Shown here: positions 9,413 to 18,630 of the stretch, piece after piece
How positions within the stretch are numbered: position 1 is the stretch's first letter
Layout of the letters: each line of letters opens with the position of its first letter
Source: Opitutia bacterium
GTDB taxonomy: Bacteria > Verrucomicrobiota > Verrucomicrobiia > Opitutales > Opitutaceae
Assembly (NCBI GenBank): GCA_016217545.1
Contig: JACRHT010000012.1
Coordinates: 558,001 to 622,000 of the forward strand
Direction: 5' to 3'
DNA length: 64,000 bases
The notes under the pieces: model-generated
What the model was told of the DNA's origin: nothing
The model's input: only the letters and a program-made list of their open reading frames with translations
Database searches by the model: none
Program-made: the position numbers and the translations under genes

Positions 9413-10107
9413 GCCGAGGGTTTCTTCTCGGCGATGCGGTAGCCGACTCCGCGGATGGTTTCAATCCAGTCGGCTTCGGCACCGAGTTTTTCGCGGAGGC
9501 GGCGAACGTGCGTGTCGACGGTGCGGGTCTCGATTTCCGCGGAGTAATTCCAGACGTTCACGAGGAGGTGCTCGCGAGTTTGCACGCGACCTTGGCGCTC
9601 CATCATGAGGCGGAGGAGCTTGAATTCCGTCGCGGTGAGTTCGACGTGTTCGCCGCCGACGGTCACGCGATGCGTCTCGCCGTCGAGGAGGATGGAGCCG
9701 ATTTGGAGGCGCGCGGAGCTCGGGGGCGGCTGCGCGAGGCGGCGGAACATGGCTTCGACGCGCAGAACGAGTTCCTTTGGGCTGAAAGGCTTGGCCAGGT
9801 AGTCGTCCGCGCCGCTTTCGAAGCCCTCGATGCGGTCCTGCGGCTCGGTTTTGGCCGTGAGGAAAATGATGGGAACGCGCGCGAGCTTCGGGTCGCTGCG
9901 GAAGAGCCGGCAGATCTGCAGGCCGGTTAAATGCGGCATCATTATGTCCAGAATCGCGAGGTCCGGGTGAAAATGCCGGGCTTTGGCGAGGCTCGCGGTG
10001 GCATCGTTGAGGGTTTCAACGAGGAAGCCGCGCGCGCGGAGGTTGTAGGCAACGAGCTCGGTGACATCCGGCTCGTCGTCGACCACGAGGATCTTCTTTT
10101 TCTCCAT
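9409..10107 (-). CDS. phoB: PhoB-like response regulator
   Basis: A 232-residue OmpR/PhoB-family response regulator: receiver domain with acidic pocket Asp10-Asp11, phosphoacceptor Asp54 in LDIMMP and Lys106 in KPFSP, then a winged-helix DNA-binding domain (about 135-228) with the motif TRTVDTHVRRLREKLG. Start at 10107 gives MEKKKILVVDDEPDV; the open frame upstream to 10149 is unlike the family. It is the first gene of a two-gene unit with the kinase. Its target genes are not visible here. Confidence 0.87.
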   Translation of the reverse strand: MEKKKILVVDDEPDVTELVAYNLRARGFLVETLNDATASLAKARHFHPDLAILDIMMPHLTGLQICRLFRSDPKLARVPIIFLTAKTEPQDRIEGFESGADDYLAKPFSPKELVLRVEAMFRRLAQPPPSSARLQIGSILLDGETHRVTVGGEHVELTATEFKLLRLMMERQGRVQTREHLLVNVWNYSAEIETRTVDTHVRRLREKLGAEADWIETIRGVGYRIAEKKPSA

Positions 10108-10265
10108 TGGGCCCGAGTATTGTGACGGATGCGAAACGCTCCAGAGCAATTCCGCCGCGTCACGTGATTGTTACAGCGCAAAAAGGAGGCAGACAACCGT
10201 GCCGGCAGACGCTCGGGACAGGAGCGAACATGGACCGGGTCGCCGCGGCGGTTCGAGGTAGGGCT

Positions 10266-10359
10266 ATTGCGTTTTTGAACGCAATGCAGCCGGGGTCGCT
10301 AACCCCGGAAGGGCGCTTTTCCGAGGGAAGAAGCGCCGGCCGGGCCCAGCGAGCCCGGC
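10266..10359. repeat. Array of four back-to-back perfect hairpins
   Basis: Within 94 bases there are four different perfect inverted repeats: ATTGCGTT (10266-10273 with 10278-10285), CCGGGGT (10290-10296 with 10302-10308), GGCGCTT (10312-10318 with 10331-10337) and GCCGGGC (10339-10345 with 10353-10359). Gaps between them are one to four bases. The stems differ in sequence, so this is not a tandem repeat. Confidence 0.75.
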
Positions 10360-10422
10360 TACAGAAAAACCCCAAAGACTCTACACGAATCATGTGCACC
10401 GGAGCGCAAACGACTGCGGGCA

Positions 10423-10438
10423 ATTTCCACGTGGAACG
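10423..10438. promoter_or_regulatory. parS-like site downstream of mnmG
   Basis: ATTTCCACGTGGAACG shares the perfect 12-bp core TTCCACGTGGAA with the site at 11798-11813 and with the known ParB-binding parS consensus; 13 of 16 positions match the inside-mnmG copy. It is intergenic. Confidence 0.55.
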
Positions 10439-10650
10439 TCACGGAGGGCGCAGGCCTTTTTCGCTAAATTGAGGAGCGCGCCCGAAGACGAACCGACTCG
10501 ACGGTCGGCAGTGCGGACCATGGAGCGAGCACGCAGCCGAACCTGAGGAGGAGAGGTCGCCGGGCAGGGCGGGCGCCCGACCGATCCTCTGAAGCGTGTA
10601 ACGGCGGCTACCGAGCGACCTGACTGCGTGTCCCGCGCCAGCCAACAGAA

Positions 10651-12522
10651 TCACGTCTGCCGTTCGCTCGCGCGCTTCGCCGCAGCGAGACGCACCATGA
10701 GGATACTGATGTCGGCCGGATTGACGCCGCTGATGCGGCTGGCCTGGCCGAGGTTGACCGGCCGGAATTGCTGGAGCTTCTGCGCGCTTTCGCGGCGGAG
10801 GCCGGGAATTGAAAGATAATCCAGGTCGGCGGGCAGGGCGATCCGGTCGACGTCGCGGAGCTTCTCGATCTGCCGCAATTCACGCTCGAGATAGCCACGA
10901 TAACGAACGCGATACAGCACTTCGTCGCGCACCGCCGCGCCGGCGGCATCGAGCTCCGCGGGTAGGGCGGGCAGCGCTTCGGAGCGGCGAATCAAGTCGC
11001 CCCAACGGCCGCCTTCAGTGCGATTTTGCTCCAGCCAATTCACCCAGTGATTTACGGCCTCGCGTTTGCGAGATATTTCATTTAATCTGTTACTTGTCAG
11101 TAGTTTATAAGATTCAATATGCACACCGAGCCGAAGCTCGGCGCTACCGTGATTTAGGAGCAAGCGGTATTCTGCGCGGCTCGTGAACATCCGGTAGGGC
11201 TCGCTGGTGCCCTTGGTCACGAGGTCGTCGATCAGCACGCCGATGTAGGCTTCGTGGCGGCCGAGGACGAGCGGAGACTCTCCCCTCACCTTCTGCACGG
11301 CGTTGATACCCGCAAGGAGCCCCTGACAGGCCGCCTCTTCATATCCGGACGTGCCGTTGATTTGCCCCGCGAGAAAGAGATTTTCGACCTTGCGCGACTC
11401 GAGCGATGGGAAGAGCTGTTGCGGCGGCGCGAAGTCGTATTCGACCGCGTAGGCCGGCCGCAGCAGCTCCGCATGCTCCAAGCCCGGGATGCTGTGCACG
11501 AGTTGGAGCTGAACATCGAACGGCAGGCTCGTGGACAGGCCGTTGATATAATACTCATTCGTGTTCCGGCCTTCCGGCTCCAGATAGAGCATGTGCCGGG
11601 GCTTGTCGGCGAAGCGGACGAACTTGTCCTCGATGCTCGGGCAATAGCGCGGCCCGGTCCCGACGATTTCGCCGGAATACATCGCGGATTTATGGAGATT
11701 GCTCCGGACAATCTCGGCCGACTCCGGCGTCGTGTAGGTGATCCAACAGGAGACCTGATCGGCGCCCGGCGCCCAGCCCAACCGGCGCTCGCCATGGTGT
11801 TCCACGTGGAACAACTCAGCATCTCCCCGGGTGTCGTGAAAAGCAAAGAAAGTAGGCTTCTCGTCACCGCGCTGCTCCTGGAGTGCCGAGAAATCGACGC
11901 TTCGCCCCAAGATCCGCGGCGGCGTTCCCGTCTTCAAGCGCTGCAACTCGATCCCTGCTTCCAGCAAACTCGCTGATAAGGTCTTCGCGCTGAAGTCGCC
12001 CAAGCGACCGCCTTCATTCATGTTCCGGCCGACGTGCATCAACCCGCGCAGAAACGTGCCGGTGGTCACGACAACCGTTCGGCCGCGAAACTCCACATCG
12101 AGGTTCGTGCGGCAACCGATCACTTTGCCGCCCTCGAAAATCAAGCCTGTGACCGTGGCCTGAAAAATCCGCAAGTTCGGCTGCAGTTCCAGCGTGTGCT
12201 TCATCCGGAACTGATACGCCTTCTTATCGCACTGCGCCCGGGGAGACTGCACCGCCGGGCCCTTCGATTCATTCAGCAACCGGAACTGGATGCCCGTGAC
12301 ATCGGTGTTGATGGCCATCTCGCCCCCCAGCGCGTCGATCTCCCGCACGAGCTGCCCCTTGGCCTGGCCGCCGATGGCCGGATTGCAGCTCATCTGGGCG
12401 ATCGTATCGATGTTGCCGGTCAGCAGCAGGGTAGAGGCCCCGCGCCGAGCCGCGATCAGGCAGGCCTCGACACCCGCGTGCCCGGCACCACAGACAATCA
12501 CATCGTAAACCCGATTCGGCAT
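10651..12522 (-). CDS. mnmG: tRNA uridine-5-carboxymethylaminomethyl modification enzyme MnmG (GidA)
   Basis: A 623-residue FAD-dependent enzyme that, with MnmE, installs the carboxymethylaminomethyl group on wobble uridine 34 of certain tRNAs. The dinucleotide-binding motif [11 protein letters not shown] is at residues 10-20, the family signature [12 protein letters not shown]-like segment is present as [15 protein letters not shown], and the helical C-terminal domain starts near [13 protein letters not shown] short extra segment (about [18 protein letters not shown]) precedes the conserved SCWITYT region; its LFHVEH codons form a perfect parS-like palindrome. The mnmE gene lies 18 bases upstream on the same strand. 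Confidence 0.96.
   Translation of the reverse strand: MPNRVYDVIVCGAGHAGVEACLIAARRGASTLLLTGNIDTIAQMSCNPAIGGQAKGQLVREIDALGGEMAINTDVTGIQFRLLNESKGPAVQSPRAQCDKKAYQFRMKHTLELQPNLRIFQATVTGLIFEGGKVIGCRTNLDVEFRGRTVVVTTGTFLRGLMHVGRNMNEGGRLGDFSAKTLSASLLEAGIELQRLKTGTPPRILGRSVDFSALQEQRGDEKPTFFAFHDTRGDAELFHVEHHGERRLGWAPGADQVSCWITYTTPESAEIVRSNLHKSAMYSGEIVGTGPRYCPSIEDKFVRFADKPRHMLYLEPEGRNTNEYYINGLSTSLPFDVQLQLVHSIPGLEHAELLRPAYAVEYDFAPPQQLFPSLESRKVENLFLAGQINGTSGYEEAACQGLLAGINAVQKVRGESPLVLGRHEAYIGVLIDDLVTKGTSEPYRMFTSRAEYRLLLNHGSAELRLGVHIESYKLLTSNRLNEISRKREAVNHWVNWLEQNRTEGGRWGDLIRRSEALPALPAELDAAGAAVRDEVLYRVRYRGYLERELRQIEKLRDVDRIALPADLDYLSIPGLRRESAQKLQQFRPVNLGQASRISGVNPADISILMVRLAAAKRASERQT
11798..11813. promoter_or_regulatory. 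Perfect parS-like palindrome inside mnmG
   Basis: TGTTCCACGTGGAACA is a perfect 16-bp palindrome and matches a known form of the chromosomal parS site bound by ParB. It lies inside the mnmG coding sequence and encodes LFHVEH, in a stretch that is longer than in typical MnmG proteins. In many bacteria mnmG, mnmE, rsmG and parAB sit near the replication origin, which supports a partition role. Confidence 0.75.
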
Positions 12523-12540
12523 TATGTTTCGATATTAAAT

Positions 12541-13908
12541 CTATTTTCCGATACAGAAACTGGAGAACAAAACATCCAGCATCCTCTCGTTGTCCACCCG
12601 CCCGGAAATTTCACCGTAGGCCGCGAGCGCCTCTCGCAAGTGACTCGATACCAATTCGCTACTAATTCCGACCGTCAGCCCTGCCAACGCCGATTCAATC
12701 GCCTGAACCGCTCGACCGAGCGCATCGGCATGGCGCGCGTTGATCGCCACCCAGTCTTCCCCGACCTCCGTGCGAAACGACTCCGCCCGCGCCTCCAGCG
12801 CCGCCACCAAGGTCTCTATGCCGTCTCCCCGCAACGCCGAAACGGCCACCGGATTCGGCAGGCCCGCCACCGCTGTGCCACTGCTCCCGGAGCCTGCTGG
12901 CGCGAGATCGACCTTGTTCAGAACTGTGAGGGTGTTCGCAGCCGAAATCCGGTCACGCAGATGAGCGGGCAGGGCAGGGGGCGTCGCCGCACTCGCATCG
13001 AGCACCCACAGGAACAAGTCCGCTTCACCAGCTTGCTCGAGCGTCTTCTCGATGCCGCGCCGTTCCAACGCACCCGGTTGTGCGTTTAGCCCCGCCGTGT
13101 CGACCAGGCGCAGCGCATGTTGCCCCAGAGCAATGGTTTCCTCGATGTAGTCGCGCGTCGTCCCAGGCTCCGGGCTAACCAACGCGCGTTCGCGGCCCAC
13201 CAAGCGGTTCAGCAAGCTGCTCTTGCCCGCGTTCGGTTCACCGATGATCACCGTCCGGATGCCGTCGCGCAGGATTTGGCCGTAGTGATTCGTGGCCGCG
13301 AGGCGCTGGGTTTTCGCCCGCAACTCCTTCAGCTGACTCACGAGCGCGGCCCGATTCTCCTCGGGCAAATCTTCGTCGGGAAAATCGATGTAGGCCTCGA
13401 TCTGAGCCAAACTATTCAACAGCAGCGCAATAAGCTCATCCATCCGTCGCCCGAGCGACCCGCGAAGCTGCCGATTGGCCGCCGCCAACGCCCGCTCGCT
13501 GCGCGCATGGATCAGATCCATCACCGCCTCGGCTTGGCTGAGGTCCATGCGGCCGGCCAGAAACGCCCGCTTGGTAAACTCACCGGCCTCCGCCGCCCGG
13601 CAGCCGCGCGCCAAGAGGTCTTCGAGGATCTTTTGCGCGATGAACGGATTGCCGTGGCACGAAATCTCCAGCGTGTCCTCACCGGTATACGAGTTCGGCG
13701 CGGCAAAAAACGTGAACAGCACATCGTCGATCATCTCGCCACGCGCGTCGCGGTAGTCCGCGTGTCGCGCCATGCGCGGCTCCGGCAACTCACCGAAAAT
13801 CGCCCGCGTCAGCGCCGGCACCTCCGGCCCGCTCGCGCGCAACACCGCAATCGCCGCCGTGCCGGCAGGCGTCGCGAGAGCGGCAATCGTGTCGTGGAGC
13901 GAACCCAT
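12541..13908 (-). CDS. mnmE: tRNA modification GTPase MnmE (TrmE)
   Basis: A 455-residue GTPase, partner of MnmG in wobble-uridine modification. The N-terminal formyl-THF-binding domain (MGSLHDTIAALATPAG) is followed by a helical domain with an inserted G domain: P-loop GEPNAGKS at 223-230, the DTAG switch and NKVD. The protein ends with the catalytic FCIGK motif, exactly as expected. Start at 13908 was chosen over the ATG at 13953, whose extra 15 residues are not conserved-looking. Together with mnmG it forms a two-gene unit. Confidence 0.96.
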   Translation of the reverse strand: MGSLHDTIAALATPAGTAAIAVLRASGPEVPALTRAIFGELPEPRMARHADYRDARGEMIDDVLFTFFAAPNSYTGEDTLEISCHGNPFIAQKILEDLLARGCRAAEAGEFTKRAFLAGRMDLSQAEAVMDLIHARSERALAAANRQLRGSLGRRMDELIALLLNSLAQIEAYIDFPDEDLPEENRAALVSQLKELRAKTQRLAATNHYGQILRDGIRTVIIGEPNAGKSSLLNRLVGRERALVSPEPGTTRDYIEETIALGQHALRLVDTAGLNAQPGALERRGIEKTLEQAGEADLFLWVLDASAATPPALPAHLRDRISAANTLTVLNKVDLAPAGSGSSGTAVAGLPNPVAVSALRGDGIETLVAALEARAESFRTEVGEDWVAINARHADALGRAVQAIESALAGLTVGISSELVSSHLREALAAYGEISGRVDNERMLDVLFSSFCIGK

Positions 13909-13971
13909 CGCGCCACCCAAAGACAGCCCGCCGCGCGAGGCAAAAGGAAACACGCGCGCCGCCGTCGCCGC

Positions 13972-14436
13972 TCAACCGCGCGCCGCGCCGAAAATTTCCG
14001 CCACCTTCCGCGCGCGGAATTCGAAGATATGCTCCAGCTGCCGCCGCACCCACAGCCGCTCCGCCAGCCAGCCGAGCGGGCCCCAGCCGATTTCATACGT
14101 CACGCGATCCGTCATGCGCACGCCGCCCGGCACCGCTTCGAAGTGGTGCTCGTGATACCACAGCCGATACGGCCCGACGCGTTGCTCGTCGACGAAGTAG
14201 CAACCGTCGCGCACGTGCCGGATTTCCGTCAGCCAGCGCAGCCACACGCCGGCGAGCGGCGAGATGCGATACTCGATCAACAGCCCCGGATACATCTTCT
14301 CCGGCACCGCGCTCAGGATGCGGAAGCGCAAATCCGGCGGCGTCAGCTCGTCGAGATTGCGCGGGGTCGCAAAAAAATCCCACACCCGCGCGGGCTCGGC
14401 CGGGATGAATTGCTCACGCAACAGTTGGGCGCACAT
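13972..14436 (-). CDS. SRPBCC-fold ligand-binding protein
   Basis: A 154-residue protein of the START/SRPBCC superfamily, which forms a hydrophobic cavity for lipids or aromatic ligands. The N-terminal pattern LLREQFIPAEPARVWDFFATPRNL and the LTPPDLRF stretch are typical of the group often labelled cell-division-inhibitor-like or COG4276. The ligand is unknown. Start at 14436 (MCAQLLREQF) gives the normal family length; an ATG at 14520 would add 28 Arg-rich residues and overlap the neighbouring Sel1 gene. It is followed by mnmE in the same direction. Confidence 0.7.
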   Translation of the reverse strand: MCAQLLREQFIPAEPARVWDFFATPRNLDELTPPDLRFRILSAVPEKMYPGLLIEYRISPLAGVWLRWLTEIRHVRDGCYFVDEQRVGPYRLWYHEHHFEAVPGGVRMTDRVTYEIGWGPLGWLAERLWVRRQLEHIFEFRARKVAEIFGAARG

Positions 14437-14516
14437 CGCGGCCGAGCATAGCCAACAACCCTGTCGGCGCAAAACCACATCGCGGAGTCCCGCCCTCCGG
14501 CGCGCGGTCCAACCGC

Positions 14517-15284
14517 TCAACCCTTCGGCAACGTCACTTCCGGTTTCGGTGGAGTGAAACCGGGGCCGAGATCCACTTTCACCTTCGCGGGCGCTTCGGG
14601 CTTCGGCTCCGCGATGGGCGGCGGTGTCGTCGGCCGCGCGCCGGCGGTGCTGAAACGCGGCGCCGCTTTTTCGCGCGTCGCGGGATTCTTCAGCAACTCC
14701 TGCAATTCCGCGGCGCGCTTCTCCGCCGCCGCGATGTCCGCCGGGCGCTTCGCGAGGTGCTCGCGCGTGCGCGCCACCGCGTCGGAAGCCGCGCCGTTCT
14801 TCTCGGCCACGATGAGCCAGGCCAGTCCCTCGGCGTAATCGCGCTTCACGCCGCGACCGCTGACGAGGATCGCGCCGACGTTATGCTGCGCCTCGGGCAC
14901 GCCGCGCACCGCCGCCTGCGCGTAGTAATCAAGGGCGAGATCGACGCTCTTCGGTCCGCCCACGCCATCGAAGTTCATCTTGCCGAGGCGAAACATCGCT
15001 TCGGCCACGCCACCGCGCGCCGCCTGGTCGAGCCAGGTCCGCGCCGCGACCGGATCGGCCGTCATGCCGTCGCCGTTGAGGAGGCGGTCGCCCAGCTCGA
15101 AGCACGCCTGCGCGTCGCCTTGCGCGGCGAACTGCCGGAGTTGGTCGACCGTTTTCCATTTCGGACCTTTCGAGACCAACTGCGGCGGCGTGAAACCCTC
15201 GGCGTCCGTGCTCTTAGTCGGCTTCGCCGCCGGCGCCGTGATAGCGAACAGGAGCGAGAGGGTGAAAATCAGGACAGTGCGCAT
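14517..15284 (-). CDS. Exported Sel1-repeat protein
   Basis: A 255-residue protein with an N-terminal signal peptide (MRTVLIFTLSLLFAITAPAA) and three or four Sel1-like repeats between about residues 48 and 160 (AAQGDAQACFELGDRLLNGDG, AARGGVAEAMFRLGKMNFDG, AAVRGVPEAQHNVGAILVSG). Such repeats form a helical solenoid for protein-protein contacts. The C-terminal third is Pro/Lys-rich and low in complexity. It is probably periplasmic. The partner is unknown. Confidence 0.75.
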   Translation of the reverse strand: MRTVLIFTLSLLFAITAPAAKPTKSTDAEGFTPPQLVSKGPKWKTVDQLRQFAAQGDAQACFELGDRLLNGDGMTADPVAARTWLDQAARGGVAEAMFRLGKMNFDGVGGPKSVDLALDYYAQAAVRGVPEAQHNVGAILVSGRGVKRDYAEGLAWLIVAEKNGAASDAVARTREHLAKRPADIAAAEKRAAELQELLKNPATREKAAPRFSTAGARPTTPPPIAEPKPEAPAKVKVDLGPGFTPPKPEVTLPKG

Positions 15285-15322
15285 GTGTGCAATAGACGGA
15301 GTCAGGCGAAAGCGGTTCCCGC

Positions 15323-15811
15323 TCAGGGCAGGGGCCGCTTCTCGCGCTCAGGTTGGAAAACCATCACGCTCGTCACGAGCCAGCCGCGCGCACGGGTTTC
15401 GACCCACTCCTGCTTCTCGCGGTAACGCACTTTCCAACGCGCCCGCGCGCCGGCGGCGTCGGTTTCGACCCGCACCATTGTCTGCGTCAGCATGACTTCG
15501 GCACGCTCATTGAACATCAGGCAACTGTCGATGTGCGTGTCGAGCGACTCGATTTCGATGCCGGAAAACAGCTTGGCCGTGCGCACGAGATAGGCGGCGC
15601 GATCGTAGGTCTTGCCATCGGGGCCTTCGAAACGCCAATCCGGCGTGCCGAACTCCACGATGCCCTCGGCGCGCTTGGCGAGGATCGCCTCGCGAATCGA
15701 GAAGATGCGTTCGCGAATCTGCTTCTCCGCCAACGTCCCGCCGCAACCCGCGAGAACTGCCGCCGCCATCAAACCCACCAACAGAAGGGGCGCTCGAGCC
15801 GTGAGGTTCAT
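15323..15811 (-). CDS. Putative lipoprotein with NTF2-like fold
   Basis: A 162-residue protein with a signal peptide ending in the lipobox LAGC (Cys23), so it is probably lipid-anchored. The remaining sequence (helix with IRERIFSIREAILAKRAEGIVEF, then alternating strands) suggests an NTF2/SnoaL-like fold, but no specific family can be named. It sits between recA and the Sel1 gene, transcribed in the same direction. Confidence 0.65.
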   Translation of the reverse strand: MNLTARAPLLLVGLMAAAVLAGCGGTLAEKQIRERIFSIREAILAKRAEGIVEFGTPDWRFEGPDGKTYDRAAYLVRTAKLFSGIEIESLDTHIDSCLMFNERAEVMLTQTMVRVETDAAGARARWKVRYREKQEWVETRARGWLVTSVMVFQPEREKRPLP

Positions 15812-15860
15812 GCGAACATCATCGGCGCGGCGCCCCGGAATTCCAAGTGCGGGATGTGGT

Positions 15861-16940
15861 TTATTCCTCGGAAGCTCCGGCGACAGGATCGCCGGGCTTG
15901 ATGTGCGCCTTCTCCAGGATCGCGGTTTTCACCTTTTCGGCGAGCTGCGGGTTCTGTTTCAGCGCTTCCTTCGCGGCTTCGCGGCCCTGGCCGACGAGCT
16001 CGCCGTTGAAAGCGATCCACGCGCCCTTCTTTTCGAGCACCTTGTGATCGATGCCGAGGTCGAGGAGCGAGCCGGTGGCGGAGATGCCTTCATCATACAT
16101 GATGTCGAATTCGCACTCGGTGAACGGCGGGGCGACCTTGTTCTTCACGACTTTGATCTTCGTGCGGTTGCCGATGACCTTGCCGTCGGGCGTCTTGAGC
16201 TGGTCCTTGCGGCGGATGTCGAGGCGCACGGAGGCGAAGAACTTCAGCGCGCGGCCGCCGGAGGTCGTCTCGGGGTTGCCGAACATCACGCCGATCTTCT
16301 CACGAATCTGGTTCGTGAAGATGCACACGCAGTTCGTCTTCGAAACGACGGCGGTGAGACGGCGCATCGCCTGCGACATGAGGCGGGCTTGCGCGCCGAC
16401 GGTGGCGTCGCCCATCTGGCCATCGAGCTCGGCCTTGGTGGTGAGCGCGGCGACGGAGTCGAGGATGATGACGTCGATGGAGTTCGAGCGGATGAGCGTC
16501 TCCATGATGTTGAGCGCGTCCTCGCCGGAGTCCGGCTGCGAGACGAGCAGGTCGTCGAGGCTCACGCCGACGACCTTGGCGTATTTCGGATCGAGCGCGT
16601 GCTCGACGTCAATGAAGGCTGCGAGGCCGCCGCGGCGCTGGGCCTCGGCGATGACGCTCAAGCAGAAGGTGGTTTTGCCGGACGATTCCGGGCCGTAGAT
16701 CTCGATGATGCGTCCCTTGGGCAGGCCGCCGACGCCGAGCATGAGGTCGATGGCGAGCGAACCGGTGGAGAGCGTCTCGACCTTCATCTTGGCGTTGTCG
16801 CCGAGGCGCATGATGGAGCCTTCGCCGAACTGCTTCGTGATGGAGGAGACGGCGAGGTCGAGGTTCTTCTCGCGCGCGACGATCGCGGCGGACGGGGCGG
16901 GTTTGGTTTCGGCTTTGGGGGACTTATCGGCTTTGGACAT
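15861..16940 (-). CDS. recA: Recombinase RecA
   Basis: A 359-residue RecA: DNA strand exchange and SOS co-protease. The P-loop GPESSGKT is at residues 83-90, and the DNA-binding loop regions ([13 protein letters not shown] and [22 protein letters not shown]) are intact. The N-terminus carries an extra Lys/Ala/Pro-rich stretch of about 20 residues before [16 protein letters not shown]. Start at 16940 gives MSKADKS; a longer frame to 17051 has an unnatural Arg/Pro/Ser composition. An inverted repeat upstream may be a regulatory site. Confidence 0.97.
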   Translation of the reverse strand: MSKADKSPKAETKPAPSAAIVAREKNLDLAVSSITKQFGEGSIMRLGDNAKMKVETLSTGSLAIDLMLGVGGLPKGRIIEIYGPESSGKTTFCLSVIAEAQRRGGLAAFIDVEHALDPKYAKVVGVSLDDLLVSQPDSGEDALNIMETLIRSNSIDVIILDSVAALTTKAELDGQMGDATVGAQARLMSQAMRRLTAVVSKTNCVCIFTNQIREKIGVMFGNPETTSGGRALKFFASVRLDIRRKDQLKTPDGKVIGNRTKIKVVKNKVAPPFTECEFDIMYDEGISATGSLLDLGIDHKVLEKKGAWIAFNGELVGQGREAAKEALKQNPQLAEKVKTAILEKAHIKPGDPVAGASEE

Positions 16941-16982
16941 GGAAGGAATGGGTGAGGGGAGAGAGAGGCTATCAGGTCTCGT

Positions 16983-16998
16983 TGACAGCGGTATGTCA
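16983..16998. promoter_or_regulatory. Inverted repeat upstream of recA
   Basis: TGACA-N6-TGTCA (TGACAGCGGTATGTCA) lies 43-58 bases before the recA start. Position and symmetry suit an operator, possibly for an SOS repressor, but it is not a LexA box that I recognise and no lexA gene is in the window. Confidence 0.35.
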
Positions 16999-17091
16999 GG
17001 AGACTTTCGGAGCCGCGCCGCGCGTCGCAAGCGCGGAGTCGGAAAAATCACTCCCTCAATTTAGGTGTTCGAAAAAGTTGACCGGCGCGAC

Positions 17092-17445
17092 TCAGCCCGC
17101 CGCAGGCGTCGCGGGCTTGAAGCCAAAGGCGAAATACACCGCCGCGAAGATCAGCGCGAGGCTCACCGCGTAGTTCCAGCGGAGCTTCTCGCCGAGCACC
17201 AGCCACGCGAAGATCACGAACACCACCAGCGTGATCACTTCCTGCATGATCTTCAGCTCGTAGCCGGTGAATTTGCCGTAGCCGAGGCGGTTCGCCGGCA
17301 CCATCAGGCAATATTCGAAGAACGCGATGCCCCACGAGATCGCGATGGTCAGCCACAGCGGCTTGTCGTGGAGGAACTTCAGGTGGCCATACCACGCGAA
17401 GGTCATGAAAATGTTCGAAACAGTGAGGAGGACGACGGTCGTCAT
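17092..17445 (-). CDS. DUF486 family small membrane protein
   Basis: A 117-residue protein with four predicted membrane helices, matching DUF486 (a small drug/metabolite-transporter-like family). The segment FMTFAWYGHLKF near the N-terminus and the MVPANRLGYGKFTGYELKIMQE stretch in the middle are characteristic. Substrate is unknown. It is between recA and the DUF2891 gene, same strand. Confidence 0.8.
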   Translation of the reverse strand: MTTVVLLTVSNIFMTFAWYGHLKFLHDKPLWLTIAISWGIAFFEYCLMVPANRLGYGKFTGYELKIMQEVITLVVFVIFAWLVLGEKLRWNYAVSLALIFAAVYFAFGFKPATPAAG

Positions 17446-17513
17446 GCGCGCGCATCATGCGTCGCGCGTTTCGCCGCGCAAGCGGGCAGGGTGCCTTACG
17501 GCCGCCGACCCCC

Positions 17514-18527
17514 TCACTCCGTCAGCGTGTAGACCGCGAACGACGACAACCAGTGCGCGCGGTGGAAATCCTCGTCGCTGAGCAGCAGCAGCGCCGCGTC
17601 GTAGTGGGCGATCGCCGCCGCGGTCGCGAACGTCCGCCGCGCATCGTCGGCCGAAAAAATCGCCGCCAGCCGCCGCCACACCCACGCCTTGTTCAGGTTG
17701 AGGCCGACGAGGTGCGCGATCTTCGGATCGCGCGGATCGCTGACCGGCGCGGGTTTCAGCAGGTTCGCCGGCTCCCCGTGGCCGAGGCGCGGCAGGAATT
17801 TGCCGAACCACACCAGAAACTGCTCGCGCGGCAGGATGCGCGCCATGAGCCCCGCCTCCGTCAGGCACGGGGAAAAGAAATCCTCACCCGACGGCTCGTA
17901 GTGCGCCGGGTAGTCGACATCGTGCCCGAACCAATACGCCGAGCGCGCCGTGCACAGCAGCTTCAACTCCTGATCGTCGTGCGCCCGGGCGTGCCCCAGC
18001 GCCAGCGCGACCGCGACCGCCGTGTTGCCATGGACGCCGTTGCGGACCGGGTGGGTGAGGTTCCGCAGGTAGCGCATGAAACCGGCCCGCACATAGTCGA
18101 CGAGCGGGTCGAGATTCTCGGCCAGCGCCGCGTCGTAGCCGTTCATCTCCTGCGCCAGCTTCAGGAACCAGGCCCAGCCGTAGGGACGCTCGAAAAACTG
18201 CCGCCCCGGCGCGCAGAAATACTCCAACTCCCGCTCCAAGTTCTCCCGCGTCAGGTGCTCGCGCAACACGCGGTCGATCGCCGGCCGCTCCGGCAACTGC
18301 GGAAACATGATCGCCAACCGCGCCAGCATCCAGTGCTGGTGCACGCACGAATGCCAGTCGTAGCTGCCGTAGAACGCCGGGTGCAGCGCGCGCACCTCCA
18401 TCACGTCCTCCGGGCCGTTCAGCATGTGCTGGAGCAGGTGAGGGTATTCGCGCCGCACGTTCGCGAGACCGAGCCGCGCGAACGCGGAAGCTTGGGGGAG
18501 CGTGAGGGTGGGGAAGGCGTCCGACAC
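17514..18527 (-). CDS. DUF2891 family protein
   Basis: A 337-residue cytoplasmic protein (no signal peptide) matching DUF2891. Characteristic stretches are HPAFYGSYDWHSCVHQHWML (about residues 49-68), FFERPYGWAWFLKL, and HPVRNGVHGNTAVA; the repeated His, Trp and Asp residues suggest an alpha-helical barrel with a polar active site. The function of the family is not established. It is divergent from the glutaredoxin-like gene. Confidence 0.8.
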   Translation of the reverse strand: MSDAFPTLTLPQASAFARLGLANVRREYPHLLQHMLNGPEDVMEVRALHPAFYGSYDWHSCVHQHWMLARLAIMFPQLPERPAIDRVLREHLTRENLERELEYFCAPGRQFFERPYGWAWFLKLAQEMNGYDAALAENLDPLVDYVRAGFMRYLRNLTHPVRNGVHGNTAVAVALALGHARAHDDQELKLLCTARSAYWFGHDVDYPAHYEPSGEDFFSPCLTEAGLMARILPREQFLVWFGKFLPRLGHGEPANLLKPAPVSDPRDPKIAHLVGLNLNKAWVWRRLAAIFSADDARRTFATAAAIAHYDAALLLLSDEDFHRAHWLSSFAVYTLTE

Positions 18528-18630
18528 GGGAAGCGACGCTACCGGCCAAAACTTTCAGTTGAAGAAGAAAACACCCGACCTACATTCCGCCTTCAGTCCC
18601 ACCACACACACTCGCTCCACCTCTCCACGA

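Larger units (their letters stand above)
10108..10650. other. Intergenic region with hairpin array and a parS-like site
   Basis: No convincing gene is found in these 543 bases. The left part is the phoB upstream region. From 10266 to 10359 it holds four consecutive perfect hairpins, and at 10423-10438 a parS-like palindrome. The rest, up to the mnmG stop codon, shows no recognisable element. Short open frames here have unnatural composition. Confidence 0.7.

Noticed and set aside
10266-10359. CRISPR-like array
   Set aside because: The hairpin stems are all different and there are no regular spacers or cas genes.
10160-10423. Minus-strand ORF of 87 codons downstream of mnmG
   Set aside because: It runs through the hairpin array; composition and lack of a binding site argue against a gene.
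10108-12540. Replication origin next to mnmG
   Set aside because: No cluster of DnaA boxes (TTATCCACA type) and no AT-rich unwinding region seen; parS-like sites alone only suggest proximity to the origin.
17060-17080. LexA-type box (TGTTCGAAAAAGTT) upstream of recA
   Set aside because: The two halves are not symmetrical, so it does not form a known LexA motif.
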